Assembly: GCA_028281165.1 (NCBI GenBank)
Contig: JANQKI010000180.1
Coordinates: 1-39,454 of the forward strand
DNA from: Opitutaceae bacterium
Lineage (GTDB): Bacteria > Verrucomicrobiota > Verrucomicrobiia > Opitutales > Opitutaceae
DNA: 39,454 nt
Direction: 5' to 3'
Made by a program: the position numbers and the translations under genes. Positions 14,921 to 23,627 of this stretch are shown piece by piece (within the stretch, counting starts at the first letter, position 1; each line of letters starts with the position of its first letter). The notes under the pieces were generated by a model, which did not search any database, was not told the origin of the DNA, and worked only from the letters and a program-made list of their open reading frames with translations.

Positions 14921-17698
14921 ATGAAAAACGCACTTAAACTTGTAGCTGCAGGAGTGGTTGCCGCTTCTCTAGGCTTGCAGATTTTGTCTGCTCAGACGAT
15001 CCGGGGAACGGTAAGAACCTATGGCGATGAGACCCCGCTCAGTGGAGCTATCGTGAAGGTCGAGGGAACTTCGCTGCAAACGGTTACTGATGACCAGGGA
15101 AGGTTCCACTTAGCGAATGTGGAGGGAGCGAATGTAACGCTTTCCGCTTCCTACATCGGCTTGGGAGAAAATTCCCAATCAGTTGCCTTGAATCAGGGAT
15201 CCGCTGGCAACGTCGATTTCTTTCTTGGCGAAGAAGTCATTAATCTCGATCCATTGATCGTGCAAGGAGCGAAAATCGGCCAGGCTAAGGCTCTTAACAT
15301 TCAGCGTGCAGCCAGCGGGCTTACCAATATCGTCGCTTCAGATGCCTTTGGAAACTTCCCGGACGAGAATGCGGCTGAAGCCTTGCAGCGTATTTCGGGC
15401 GTATCGATCGAGCGCGACCAAGGAGAAGGACGCTATGTCGTGGTGCGCGGCATCGATCCCGACTTGAACAACATTTCTATGGATGGCGTTGCCCTGACGG
15501 CTCCGGAAAGCGATACCAGAAAGATAGCTCTGGATGTAGTGCCAACGGAACTACTGGAAAGATTGGAAGTACGCAAGACCATTACGCCTGACATGGACGG
15601 AGATGCGATTGGAGCCAGCATCAATCTAAAGACGATCAGCGCTCTGGATAAAGGCGGCGAGTTCGCCTCGGTTAAGGCTCAGATGCTCTACAACGATCTC
15701 GTCGATTCCTATACGCCAATGGTGAGTTTTGCCTACGGAGACACTTTTGGCGAACGCGGCGACATGGGTTTCATGATTGCCGCTAGCTACCAAGAGCGTG
15801 AATTCGGATCGGACAACATCGAGATTGACGGACCCTGGGGAGAAGAAGAGGCCGAAGATGGCACCAGCGCTTTTTTTGCTCCGGAAATCGAATTTCGTCA
15901 GTATGAAGTCACTCGCGAGCGTAAGGCGTTCAGCGCCAACTTCGAAAAGCAATTCGACGACACCTCTTCGTTCTTTATTCGAACGGCCTACAACTACTTC
16001 AGCGATCAGGAATTCCGCTCCCGCACGGAGATTAAAACAGAAGATGGCACCCTTGAATCGATCACGAGCAATTCAGCGGTACTCACCGATGTCGAGGAAG
16101 CGGATCGCGATTTGAAAGACCGATTCGAGGAACAGGAAATCTATACGATATCGGTTGGCGGCGAGACTCAGGTGGATAACTGGAATTTTGGATACAGAGT
16201 CTCTTTTGCCCATGCGGAGGAAAACGAGCCCAATCGTCTGGATGTGGATTTCCGTAGCGAAGAACTCTACGATGTGTCTTACGACTTCTCCGATCCTTTC
16301 CAGCCGAATCTGAATGTATCCAACGACTCGAGCGTTTTCCAGGCTTCCAATTTCCTCTTTGACGAAGCGGTTGTTGAAAATAACACAGCGGAGGAAGAGG
16401 AGACTGCTTTCCAAATCGACGTTCGTCGCGATGTTCTCTTCGGCAATCATCCTGGCTACATTAAGTTTGGGGCTAAGTTGCGCGAAAAGGAGAAGAAGGT
16501 TGATAACGAAGTCGAAGTCTACAGCAACGACTCGTCCGATACGACGCTTGCTGACGTTCTCGATCCCAATTCGCGTTTCCCCTTTTTCCGCGGAAGCGGC
16601 AATTACTTGAAGGCCGATCCCACGAAAGTTCGTCAGTTCTTTAGCAGTTCGATGGGAGACTTCGAGTTCGAAAGCGAAGATTCCGAGCAAGATTCCAATG
16701 CAGCTGACTATGTATCCAATGAGGACATACTAGCTCTCTACGGCATGGCTGAAGTCAACATCGACCAATGGACAGTTGTCGGCGGAGCGCGTCTAGAAGA
16801 CACGGATTTTTCTTCAGTCGGTAACGAGACGATTTTCGATGTCGAAGGCGACTTGGCAGGGTTCAATAGCCTGACGTTCGACAAGAACTACGACAACGTT
16901 CTCGCTATGCTTTCCGCTCGTCGCGATATTTCTGATCAGACAGTGCTTCGTATGTCTTGGACCAATACGATTGCTCGCCCGAAGTTCGGCGATTCCGCTT
17001 TCCGTCGCGAGCGGAACATCGAGGATGAAGAGGTGATCAGCGGCAATCCGGACCTAGATCCTTACGAGTCGATGAACTTCGATATTTCCCTGGAGCACTA
17101 CCTTGATGGGCTTGGTCAGGTTTCTGTTTCCGTATTCCAAAAGGATATCGACTCCTTCATTTTCGTTGAAGAGAGCAAGATCACGATAGACGGCGAGGAG
17201 TTCGATTTCTTCCGGCCGTTGAATGGAAACAGCGCTACCATCACTGGCCTTGAGCTAGGCTGGCAACAGGATCTGGGAAGCTTTACTCCAGGATTGGATG
17301 GGTTTGGTATCTACACCAATCTGACTTTCACCGATAGCGAATCGACAACCGATACGCGTCCTGGTGAAGAGCTGCCTTTCCTCAAGCAATCCGACACTAT
17401 CGCCAATATTGCCTTTACTTACGAGAACGAGAAGGTCTTCTTCCGCCTAGCCGGAACGCTCCGTAGCGAGTATTTGGATGCGATTGCAGGTGAATCTGCT
17501 GAGGATGAATATGTGGACGAACACTTCCAGCTGGATGCGAAAGCGGTTTACAAGATCAATCCGCACTCTTCGATCTTCCTTGATCTGATCAATCTCAACG
17601 AGGAACCCTTCCATGCTTACTATGGGGTGCCCACGCGCATGAGGCAGAACGAGGAATATTCTTGGTCAGCAAAGCTGGGTTTTACCTGGAAACGCTAG
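14921..17698 (+). CDS. TonB-dependent outer-membrane receptor (probable phytate or organophosphate uptake)
   Basis: A 925-residue receptor with a signal peptide (1-25, ending LSAQ). It then has a carboxypeptidase-regulatory-like domain (about 26-110, IRGTVRTYGDETPLSGAIVK), a plug (about 125-240 with NAAEALQRISGVSIERDQGE, VRGIDPDLNNISMDGV and DGDAIGASINLKT), and a long barrel. The plug wording is that of the Caulobacter-type TonB receptors. The barrel ends SWSAKLGFTWKR. Segment RDISDQTVLRMSWTNTIARP and NPDLDPYESMNFDISLEHYL are standard barrel signatures. The phytase-like gene follows after a terminator, which suggests import of an inositol phosphate or its products. The upstream region contains a TTGACA near 14841 but no clear -10. 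Confidence 0.93.
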   Translation: MKNALKLVAAGVVAASLGLQILSAQTIRGTVRTYGDETPLSGAIVKVEGTSLQTVTDDQGRFHLANVEGANVTLSASYIGLGENSQSVALNQGSAGNVDFFLGEEVINLDPLIVQGAKIGQAKALNIQRAASGLTNIVASDAFGNFPDENAAEALQRISGVSIERDQGEGRYVVVRGIDPDLNNISMDGVALTAPESDTRKIALDVVPTELLERLEVRKTITPDMDGDAIGASINLKTISALDKGGEFASVKAQMLYNDLVDSYTPMVSFAYGDTFGERGDMGFMIAASYQEREFGSDNIEIDGPWGEEEAEDGTSAFFAPEIEFRQYEVTRERKAFSANFEKQFDDTSSFFIRTAYNYFSDQEFRSRTEIKTEDGTLESITSNSAVLTDVEEADRDLKDRFEEQEIYTISVGGETQVDNWNFGYRVSFAHAEENEPNRLDVDFRSEELYDVSYDFSDPFQPNLNVSNDSSVFQASNFLFDEAVVENNTAEEEETAFQIDVRRDVLFGNHPGYIKFGAKLREKEKKVDNEVEVYSNDSSDTTLADVLDPNSRFPFFRGSGNYLKADPTKVRQFFSSSMGDFEFESEDSEQDSNAADYVSNEDILALYGMAEVNIDQWTVVGGARLEDTDFSSVGNETIFDVEGDLAGFNSLTFDKNYDNVLAMLSARRDISDQTVLRMSWTNTIARPKFGDSAFRRERNIEDEEVISGNPDLDPYESMNFDISLEHYLDGLGQVSVSVFQKDIDSFIFVEESKITIDGEEFDFFRPLNGNSATITGLELGWQQDLGSFTPGLDGFGIYTNLTFTDSESTTDTRPGEELPFLKQSDTIANIAFTYENEKVFFRLAGTLRSEYLDAIAGESAEDEYVDEHFQLDAKAVYKINPHSSIFLDLINLNEEPFHAYYGVPTRMRQNEEYSWSAKLGFTWKR

Positions 17699-17717
17699 AT
17701 TCTTTGCAACTTTTCTG

Positions 17718-17756
17718 GGGCGCTTCGGTATCAAACCAGGCGCCCTTTTTATTTTT
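17718..17756 (+). terminator. Intrinsic terminator between receptor and phytase-like gene
   Basis: GGGCGC (17718-17723) pairs with GCGCCC (17740-17745), with an inner GGT/ACC extension, followed by TTTTTATTTTT (17746-17756). It lies 20 bases after the receptor stop and 22 bases before the next start codon. The phytase-like gene is therefore either read through at a lower level or has its own promoter. Confidence 0.85.
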
Positions 17757-17777
17757 CCAACCCATTTCTTTAAGAAA

Positions 17778-18842
17778 ATGCGTATCATCCGCCCTTCAAT
17801 CTATTCGCTAACGATTATATTGGCTTGTATCCAAAATACGGTTGCCGAGACCAAATCGAAAACCGTAATCATCAACGAAGCTTTCTTCACTTCGCGGAAT
17901 CATGCTGAAAACGTGGATTCCCCCGCAGTCTGGCATGGACCGAACGGCGAGCGCTGGCTCCTCAGCACGGCAAAATCCACCCACAGCGTTTTAGTTGAAG
18001 ATGCTACCAACGGGGCTTTCATACGTCGACTCGGCGGACTTGGCAGTCAATTGGGGCAATTCAATCGACCAAACGGTATCGTAGTGGTCGGCCAATTCCT
18101 TTTTGTCGTGGAGAGAGACAATCAGCGCGTGCAGGTATTCGCCTTGCCCAGTCTAGCCGCTATTGGCCATTTCGGATCCGACGTTTTGACTAATCCTTAC
18201 GGGATTTATGTCCGAAGGATAGGGAAAGTCGAATTTGAGGCGTATGTGAGTGATAACTACGAGACTGCCGATGAGGAGGTGCCACCGGATTCGCAATTGG
18301 GCAAGCGGATTGCTGTTTATGAAGTTGAACTTGAGGGCACTACCGAAGGAACCATGGATGCCGAGCTATCGCGCTTCATCGGAGAAACATCAGGCAATGG
18401 CTCTCTGCGTATTGCCGAATCGATCCATGGAGACCCGAAATACGATCGTCTGCTTATTGCTGAAGAGGATAACGAACACGCGACCAGCGGATTCAAGCTC
18501 TACAATTTTTCGGGAACCTTCCAGGACCAGATACTCGCAAAAGGCATGATTCACGGTCAAGCTGAAGGCATCGCGCTAGTATCCCATGAAGATGGAAGCG
18601 GTTTTTGGATTCTCACCGATCAAGGAAAGCAAGTGAATCGCTTTCACGTTTACGATAGAGAGAGCCTGGAATACCGAGGAGCATTTTCCGGTAACTACAC
18701 TTTGAATACAGATGGCGTTTGTTTCGATCCTACGCCTATCGAGCCTCGATATCCCGAAGGCATTTTCTACGCCGTGCACAATGACGGGAATGTCGCCGCT
18801 TTCTCGTGGAGCGAAATCAAGCAAGCTCTAGATTTGGAGTAA
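17778..18842 (+). CDS. Beta-propeller phytase-like secreted enzyme
   Basis: A 354-residue protein with a signal peptide (about 1-23, SIYSLTIILACIQNTVAE). The body begins AENVDSPAVWHGPNGERWLL, a form of the D-x-P-A-x-W start of beta-propeller phytases. It continues with NHL-like blades (GQFNRPNGIVVVGQFLFVVE, RDNQRVQVFALPS, NPYGIYV), ESIHGDPKYDRLLIAEED, AEGIALVSHEDGSGFWILTD, and NTDGVCFDP/YPEGIFYAVHNDGNVAAFSW. The same pattern occurs in proteins annotated as phytase in proteobacteria, by my recollection. Calcium-dependent phytases hydrolyse phytate outside the cytoplasm. The position just behind a TonB receptor supports this role. A non-phytase NHL propeller remains possible. Confidence 0.75.
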   Translation: MRIIRPSIYSLTIILACIQNTVAETKSKTVIINEAFFTSRNHAENVDSPAVWHGPNGERWLLSTAKSTHSVLVEDATNGAFIRRLGGLGSQLGQFNRPNGIVVVGQFLFVVERDNQRVQVFALPSLAAIGHFGSDVLTNPYGIYVRRIGKVEFEAYVSDNYETADEEVPPDSQLGKRIAVYEVELEGTTEGTMDAELSRFIGETSGNGSLRIAESIHGDPKYDRLLIAEEDNEHATSGFKLYNFSGTFQDQILAKGMIHGQAEGIALVSHEDGSGFWILTDQGKQVNRFHVYDRESLEYRGAFSGNYTLNTDGVCFDPTPIEPRYPEGIFYAVHNDGNVAAFSWSEIKQALDLE

Positions 18843-18918
18843 TTTACGAAACTCCGAAGACCCTTGTGTGAAGGAGGTCCAGATTGCAAAGCGACTTATC
18901 TATTAGAACCTTCTGATT

Positions 18919-20202
18919 CTATTTATAGACCTTACCATCTTTCATCACGAAGGTGACGTTGCTCATGAGGCTGATGTCCTCTAGAGGATTTCCGTCTACG
19001 GCGATGATGTCGGCCAGTTTCCCCTCTTCGATTGAGCCGAGTGTGTCCTCCACTCTCAGGAGTTGAGCCGCGACGAGAGTGGCGCTCTGCAGAGCTTCCG
19101 CAGCGGGCATGCCGCCATTTACCATATAAATGAACTCTTTGGCGTTTTCGCCATGAGCTGACACTCCTGTGTCGGTTCCAAACGCGATTTTAACGCCTGC
19201 CCGGTAAGCCTTTTCGAACGTACCCTGAATTTTGGGACCGATGGAAGCAGCCTTAGGTCGTACCACTACCGGAAAGAAGGCTGGATCCTTAGCCTTCTCG
19301 GCGACCCACCAGCCAGTGGTGATCGTCGGCACAAAATAGGTCCCGTGCTTTACCATCAGCTTCATAGTCTCTTCGCTCATCAAGGTGCCATGCTCGATAG
19401 AATCGACTCCAGCTAGAATAGCCCTCTGCATTCCCTCGTCGCCATGAGCGTGGACCGCAACGGTGAGGCCGTAGTCTTTCGCCGTTTCCACGATAGCTCG
19501 TAGTTCATCATCCATGAACTGCGGATTCTGACCGCTTTTAGCCAAGCTCAGCACGCCTCCTGTGGCCGTGATCTTTATGACATCCGAACCATCCTTGTAG
19601 CGCTGGCGAATCGCTTCTCGGGCTTCGAAAGGACCATTTATGACGCCGTCTACTGGATTGGGGCTGCCCATGATGTCATAGGTGATTCCGTTAGTAGGAT
19701 CGGCATGTCCGCCGGTGGTCGCGATCGATTTGCCAGCGGCGTACACTCTTGGCCCTTCGACGAGGCCCGCATTGATCGCCTTGCGTAGAGAGATGCATAC
19801 GCGATGCTGATCCCCCAGATCGCGTACCGAGGTGAATCCTGCCAGCAGGGTTGTTTTCGCGTTGCGAGCTGCTCTAAAGGCGTAATCAGCTGGATTGAGG
19901 AAAAATTTCTCCGCGTAGCTCTTTTTCGAATACTGCGCGCTTAAGTGCACATGCAGATCGAACAAGCCCGGCAGTACCGTCTTCTCCCGCAAATCGATAA
20001 CCTGGTCATCGATCTCGCTCCCGCTGGTAAAACCGCTTTCGATCGACTGGATCTTGTTGCCCTCGACAATGATGGTAACCTTTTCAACCAGCTCTCCGGA
20101 TACGGTATCGAAGAGCCTGCCTGCCTGTATGTAGGTCGCAGCGAGAGCCGAGTCGGTTGGGAGAGTGGCAAAGAAGAGGATGGGGACGAAGAGAAGTCGC
20201 AT
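18919..20202 (-). CDS. Exported metal-dependent amidohydrolase (prolidase/imidazolonepropionase-like)
   Basis: A 427-residue protein with a signal peptide (1-21, [19 protein letters not shown]). It has the amidohydrolase metal ligands: H84 and H86 (LFDLHVHL), the lysine of VIKITATGG, which may be carboxylated, then VAVHAHG, IEHGTL and FGTDTG. The C-terminal segment ([20 protein letters not shown]) is the closing beta-sandwich. Close relatives of this Xaa-Pro dipeptidase-like clade hydrolyse acylated or dipeptide amino acids. The substrate is not evident. It is followed on the same strand by nothing and preceded by lhgO, 112 bases away. Confidence 0.88.
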   Translation of the reverse strand: MRLLFVPILFFATLPTDSALAATYIQAGRLFDTVSGELVEKVTIIVEGNKIQSIESGFTSGSEIDDQVIDLREKTVLPGLFDLHVHLSAQYSKKSYAEKFFLNPADYAFRAARNAKTTLLAGFTSVRDLGDQHRVCISLRKAINAGLVEGPRVYAAGKSIATTGGHADPTNGITYDIMGSPNPVDGVINGPFEAREAIRQRYKDGSDVIKITATGGVLSLAKSGQNPQFMDDELRAIVETAKDYGLTVAVHAHGDEGMQRAILAGVDSIEHGTLMSEETMKLMVKHGTYFVPTITTGWWVAEKAKDPAFFPVVVRPKAASIGPKIQGTFEKAYRAGVKIAFGTDTGVSAHGENAKEFIYMVNGGMPAAEALQSATLVAAQLLRVEDTLGSIEEGKLADIIAVDGNPLEDISLMSNVTFVMKDGKVYK

Positions 20203-20314
20203 ACGTCCAGATCAAATGGGAATGAACCTTATGTCGAAAGCATAATTCTTCTCTATGTACGGGGTTTTCTATCTGTTTTGACTAGCATGCTTTACTTCGA
20301 GTAAGCTCTGAATC

Positions 20315-21496
20315 TCAAATCAGCGAGACGATATGTCCAGCTATGGCGAGCGAGGCGGTCGCGGCAGGGCTGGGAGCATTGAGCAGGTGTAGCGATTCTC
20401 GGTCTTGAACGATATGAAAATCCTGTTCGAGTTGGCCATTAGGCAGCATCGCTTGGGCACGCACGCCGGAGCCGCCTGTATCAAGATTTTCTACACGAAT
20501 ATCGGGAATGAGTTTTTGGAGATTGCGGCAGAACTTGCTGATGCTGAGAGACTGATGGAATTCAGCAAACGCAACTGTAGGATAGCTGCGTAGGAAATTC
20601 CAAAAGCCTCGGTAAGTGAGCGAGTCTAGAAGGTCTCTAGGAGAAAAATCCTTGTATCCGTATCCTTCGCGGGCGAAAGCGAGCACCGCATTAGGGCCAG
20701 CTTCAATCCCGCCGTGAATTAGGCGGGTGAAGTGGACGCCGAGAAAAGGAAAAGCCGGATCGGGAACGGGGTAGATGAGATGCGAGACTAGAGACTGGGC
20801 CTCCGGCGTCAACCGGTAGTATTCTCCTCGGAAGGGGACGATTTTCATCTGATGCTCAGCTCCTGCCAGATGGGCGATACGGTCGCAGTGCAATCCGCCA
20901 CAATTAATGAGGTAGTCGACATTGACTTCATTATCTTTCGAAGCCACTACCCATTGTGAATCGTGTCGCGAGATTCTAGATACGTGAAATTCCGTTTTTA
21001 TCTCTCCTCCTAAATTGCGAATTTCATCGGCTAGAGCATCGCAAACGCCGCGATAGTTTACGATGCCTTCTTGCGGGACTTTAATCGCTTTGATGCCAGT
21101 GGCGTGCGGTTCGATTTTTCTTATTCCGCCAGGTTCGAGGAGTTCAAGACCGGAGAGACCGTTTTGCTTCCCGCGTTCTAGTAGGTTGGAAAGACGAGAC
21201 GCTTCGAGTTCATTGGTCGCCACTACCAGTTTGCCGCAGATTTCATGATCGATCTGGTGTTCGCGACAGAACGAAACCATTTCTTGAATACCTTCCACGG
21301 CGAGTTTCGCCTTGAGTGAACCGGGTTTGTAGTAGAGCCCGCAGTGCAGAACGCCGCTGTTGTGAGTCGACTGGTGCGCGCCGACAACTTGCTCTTTTTC
21401 GAGCAAGATCACCTTTTCACGAGGCTCGTGTTTCAGGAGTTTATAAGCAGTTGCCAGTCCAACGATTCCGCCACCAATAATCAGGCGCGTTTTCAT
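20315..21496 (-). CDS. lhgO: L-2-hydroxyglutarate oxidase/dehydrogenase
   Basis: A 393-residue FAD enzyme of the DAO family that oxidises L-2-hydroxyglutarate to 2-oxoglutarate, a metabolite-repair step, probably feeding electrons to the membrane quinone pool. The FAD fold is IIGGGIVGLATAYKLL (6-21). THNSGVLHCGLYYKPGSLKA is a strong signature of the LhgO/L2HGDH family, as are VPQEGIVNYR, the PFRGEYYRL and HFTRLIHGGIEAGPNAV segments, and DTGGSGVRAQAM near the end. Length is typical. The ATG at 21494-21496 has no Shine-Dalgarno. Confidence 0.93.
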   Translation of the reverse strand: MKTRLIIGGGIVGLATAYKLLKHEPREKVILLEKEQVVGAHQSTHNSGVLHCGLYYKPGSLKAKLAVEGIQEMVSFCREHQIDHEICGKLVVATNELEASRLSNLLERGKQNGLSGLELLEPGGIRKIEPHATGIKAIKVPQEGIVNYRGVCDALADEIRNLGGEIKTEFHVSRISRHDSQWVVASKDNEVNVDYLINCGGLHCDRIAHLAGAEHQMKIVPFRGEYYRLTPEAQSLVSHLIYPVPDPAFPFLGVHFTRLIHGGIEAGPNAVLAFAREGYGYKDFSPRDLLDSLTYRGFWNFLRSYPTVAFAEFHQSLSISKFCRNLQKLIPDIRVENLDTGGSGVRAQAMLPNGQLEQDFHIVQDRESLHLLNAPSPAATASLAIAGHIVSLI

Positions 21497-21693
21497 AAGC
21501 TTAGGAGTTTTTCAATGATGGACGATATCGAAGGCATACAGGCTTCCAGAAAGCTATCATGGGGTTCTTTTTCAAGGCGTTTCCCAGAAAGAGACTATTC
21601 CTCCTTATCATTTTTGTTTAGTGGCTAATTTAAGGGGTAGAGCTTTTTAGCCGATAATTAATAATTGGGCATATAGCGAATACCTCGCTCAAG

Positions 21694-22095
21694 ATGAATT
21701 TGGGAATCAAGAAAAAGGTGGATGTAGGCGGAGAGTCCTCGAAAGGCATGCGCCGCGTGGCCCAGTCCTTTTGGAGTAGCAAACCCAAGGATGATGACTC
21801 GTTTCCCAAGGTATCTGAGCCCGATTCCGTTTCCCAATGCGGGGCCAGCGGGGGATCCCCTTCCTTAACGGGCTACGTTGGCGGGTCGTTCTTTGGCACC
21901 TACACCAACAAGGAAATGGAGCAGCAGCAAAGCATTGAGGAAACCACTGCTGCAACCGATTCCGCTTTCTCTTCAGCCCTTATCGATGATGACCCTTTCG
22001 GACTTCGCAAGAACAAGAAAAAGCGGAGTGGGGAGGAAATCGATTTCAGGAAGTACGATTCGATCTTCAAGAACGAACCATCCTCTGAACCGTGA
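21694..22095 (+). CDS. Hypothetical charged protein
   Basis: A 133-residue, highly polar protein with no signal peptide and no membrane segment. It is rich in Ser, Lys, Asp and Glu (for example KKKVDVGGESSKGMRR, LRKNKKKRSGEEIDFRKYDS) and is probably largely disordered. Third-position base use looks coding. A small terminator-like hairpin overlaps its stop. No family recognised. It stands alone between lhgO (divergent) and the sulfatase (convergent). Confidence 0.55.
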   Translation: MNLGIKKKVDVGGESSKGMRRVAQSFWSSKPKDDDSFPKVSEPDSVSQCGASGGSPSLTGYVGGSFFGTYTNKEMEQQQSIEETTAATDSAFSSALIDDDPFGLRKNKKKRSGEEIDFRKYDSIFKNEPSSEP

Positions 22096-22115
22096 CGCTT
22101 AGCCATAGGCGTTTT
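22095..22115 (+). terminator. Weak terminator-like hairpin after the hypothetical gene
   Basis: ACGCTTA (22095-22101) pairs with TAGGCGT (22106-22112, one G-U), with loop GCCA, followed by TTT. It overlaps the stop codon. Further small hairpins follow (GCCCTTAGGGC near 22137) that could serve the convergent sulfatase gene. Confidence 0.4.
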
Positions 22116-22189
22116 GAACCTATCGCGATCTCATGCCCTTAGGGCCGCTCGAAAAGCTAAGCGAGTCAGCTCTTCACCCATCTGCTCAT

Positions 22190-23602
22190 TTAATTCTTCT
22201 GATTCTTAGAATTCCTTAGTCGGTTTCGACTGGCGATAACTCTGTCCCTGATTTCCTGATACGAATCCGTCTTTAAGTAGGGCTCGCGGTGCGGTTTTAG
22301 CTCATCGCCTTGCTGGTCAGCCCATTTAGATAGTTCTGTTTGCAGCTCTTTCAGCCTGGACTGGTAGTCTGCCTCAAAGGCCAGGTTTCTGCGTTCGTGC
22401 GGATCGTTTTCCAAGTCAAACAGCTCGAATTCCGGCCGGGTGAAGTAGGATTCCACGATGTTGGCTGCTTCGGAATTTTCTTTAGCTGCCTCGTCCCAGG
22501 AGTCCCAATACGCGCCTCGACCGTCGTTGCGGAGAATGTCTGAGTGGTTCGTATGAATCGCATCGGGCAATAGATTGTGGATGTATTTGAAGGAGCCAAT
22601 TCTTACGCTGCGCATCGGGTAAATGTTATACTGCGTATCGCCGGTATGGGTAGTGAAGATTTTATCTCGATGCGTATCCGTTTTCCCACGCAACACGGCT
22701 GCGAACGATTTCCCGTCGATGTCATCAGGAAGAGCGCCTCCTGCCAGATCGATTAGCGTGGGGATGATATCGACCCAGCTGACCATAGCGTCCGTCCGCG
22801 TCCCTTCCGTAATACGTCCTGGCCAGGAAACGACTAAGGGAACACGGGCGCCGCTGTCGTATAAATTCCATTTTCCGAAGGGCCATTGCCCTCCATGGTC
22901 GCTAGTGAAGACGCAAATGAAGTTGTCGCCGACATTTTCTCTAACCAATTCCAGTACTCTGCCCATTTCTGTATCCATATGTGTGATATCCGATAGATAA
23001 CGGGCCCAGTGTTCACGTGTTTCCTTTGTATCGATAAGGGTGGGGGGAAGCGTAATCTCATCAGGATCGTAGATCGATTTCTCGATCCATGGAACATGAG
23101 GGCGGCGATCGCCCACCATCAAGCAAAGCGGATCATCGGAAAGCTTCCCTGATTCGAATAGCTCCTTCAAATCGCGAGACATGTTCTCATGGTCCTTGTA
23201 GAGATGATCGCAACCTTCGAAAGTTCTACGACCATGCTGCACTTTGCCAAAGGAAGCGATTTGGTACCCCATCGCCTTCAAGATACCAGTCAGTTCCTTA
23301 GTTCCTGGCTTCATTTGGCTGTGGTTAGGATGAGCTCCGTGTCGAGCGGGCATCAGCCCAGTTAGTAGCGAGGCTCGATTTGGACAGCAGGAAGGGGAGG
23401 CGATATATGCGTTCTCGAAGGTCATACCTTGAGCTGCCAAAGCCTCCAGTGTGGGCGTCTTCACATCCTTCGATCCGTGAATCGATGTATCGAGCCGACC
23501 TAGGTCGTCCGACAACAATACCACTATGTGCGGCAGTTGTTGATCGGCGGCCAAAGCCAGGCTACTGGCAAGCATTCCGCAAAGGGCGATAAGTGTCTTC
23601 AT
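22190..23602 (-). CDS. Exported sulfatase (formylglycine-dependent, S1 family)
   Basis: A 470-residue protein when started at the ATG at 23600-23602, which directly precedes the signal peptide (MKTLIALCGMLASSLALAAD). The S1 core is present: VVLLSDDLGRLD metal ligands (D32, D33), the active-site motif S-C72-C-P-N-R76-ASLLTG, SFGKVQHG, and TSDHGGQWPFGKWNLYDSGA. Cys72 would be turned into formylglycine by an FGE, with R76 in the usual place. Asn75 is at a position where the PROSITE-type pattern expects Ser, Thr or Ala. The sequence resembles heparan N-sulfatase/iduronate-sulfatase-like members, so a polysaccharide sulfate substrate is likely. It begins 25 bases after the pyruvate carboxylase stop, so the pair is probably one transcript. 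Confidence 0.9.
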   Translation of the reverse strand: MKTLIALCGMLASSLALAADQQLPHIVVLLSDDLGRLDTSIHGSKDVKTPTLEALAAQGMTFENAYIASPSCCPNRASLLTGLMPARHGAHPNHSQMKPGTKELTGILKAMGYQIASFGKVQHGRRTFEGCDHLYKDHENMSRDLKELFESGKLSDDPLCLMVGDRRPHVPWIEKSIYDPDEITLPPTLIDTKETREHWARYLSDITHMDTEMGRVLELVRENVGDNFICVFTSDHGGQWPFGKWNLYDSGARVPLVVSWPGRITEGTRTDAMVSWVDIIPTLIDLAGGALPDDIDGKSFAAVLRGKTDTHRDKIFTTHTGDTQYNIYPMRSVRIGSFKYIHNLLPDAIHTNHSDILRNDGRGAYWDSWDEAAKENSEAANIVESYFTRPEFELFDLENDPHERRNLAFEADYQSRLKELQTELSKWADQQGDELKPHREPYLKTDSYQEIRDRVIASRNRLRNSKNQKN

Positions 23603-23627
23603 TTGGCGGTCTAGAATGGTGTGGGCC

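Noticed and set aside
16073..16690. Open frame of 205 codons on the minus strand inside the TonB receptor
   Set aside because: It lies wholly opposite a clearly coding barrel region. Its length follows from the codon bias of the receptor, and it shows no family motif.
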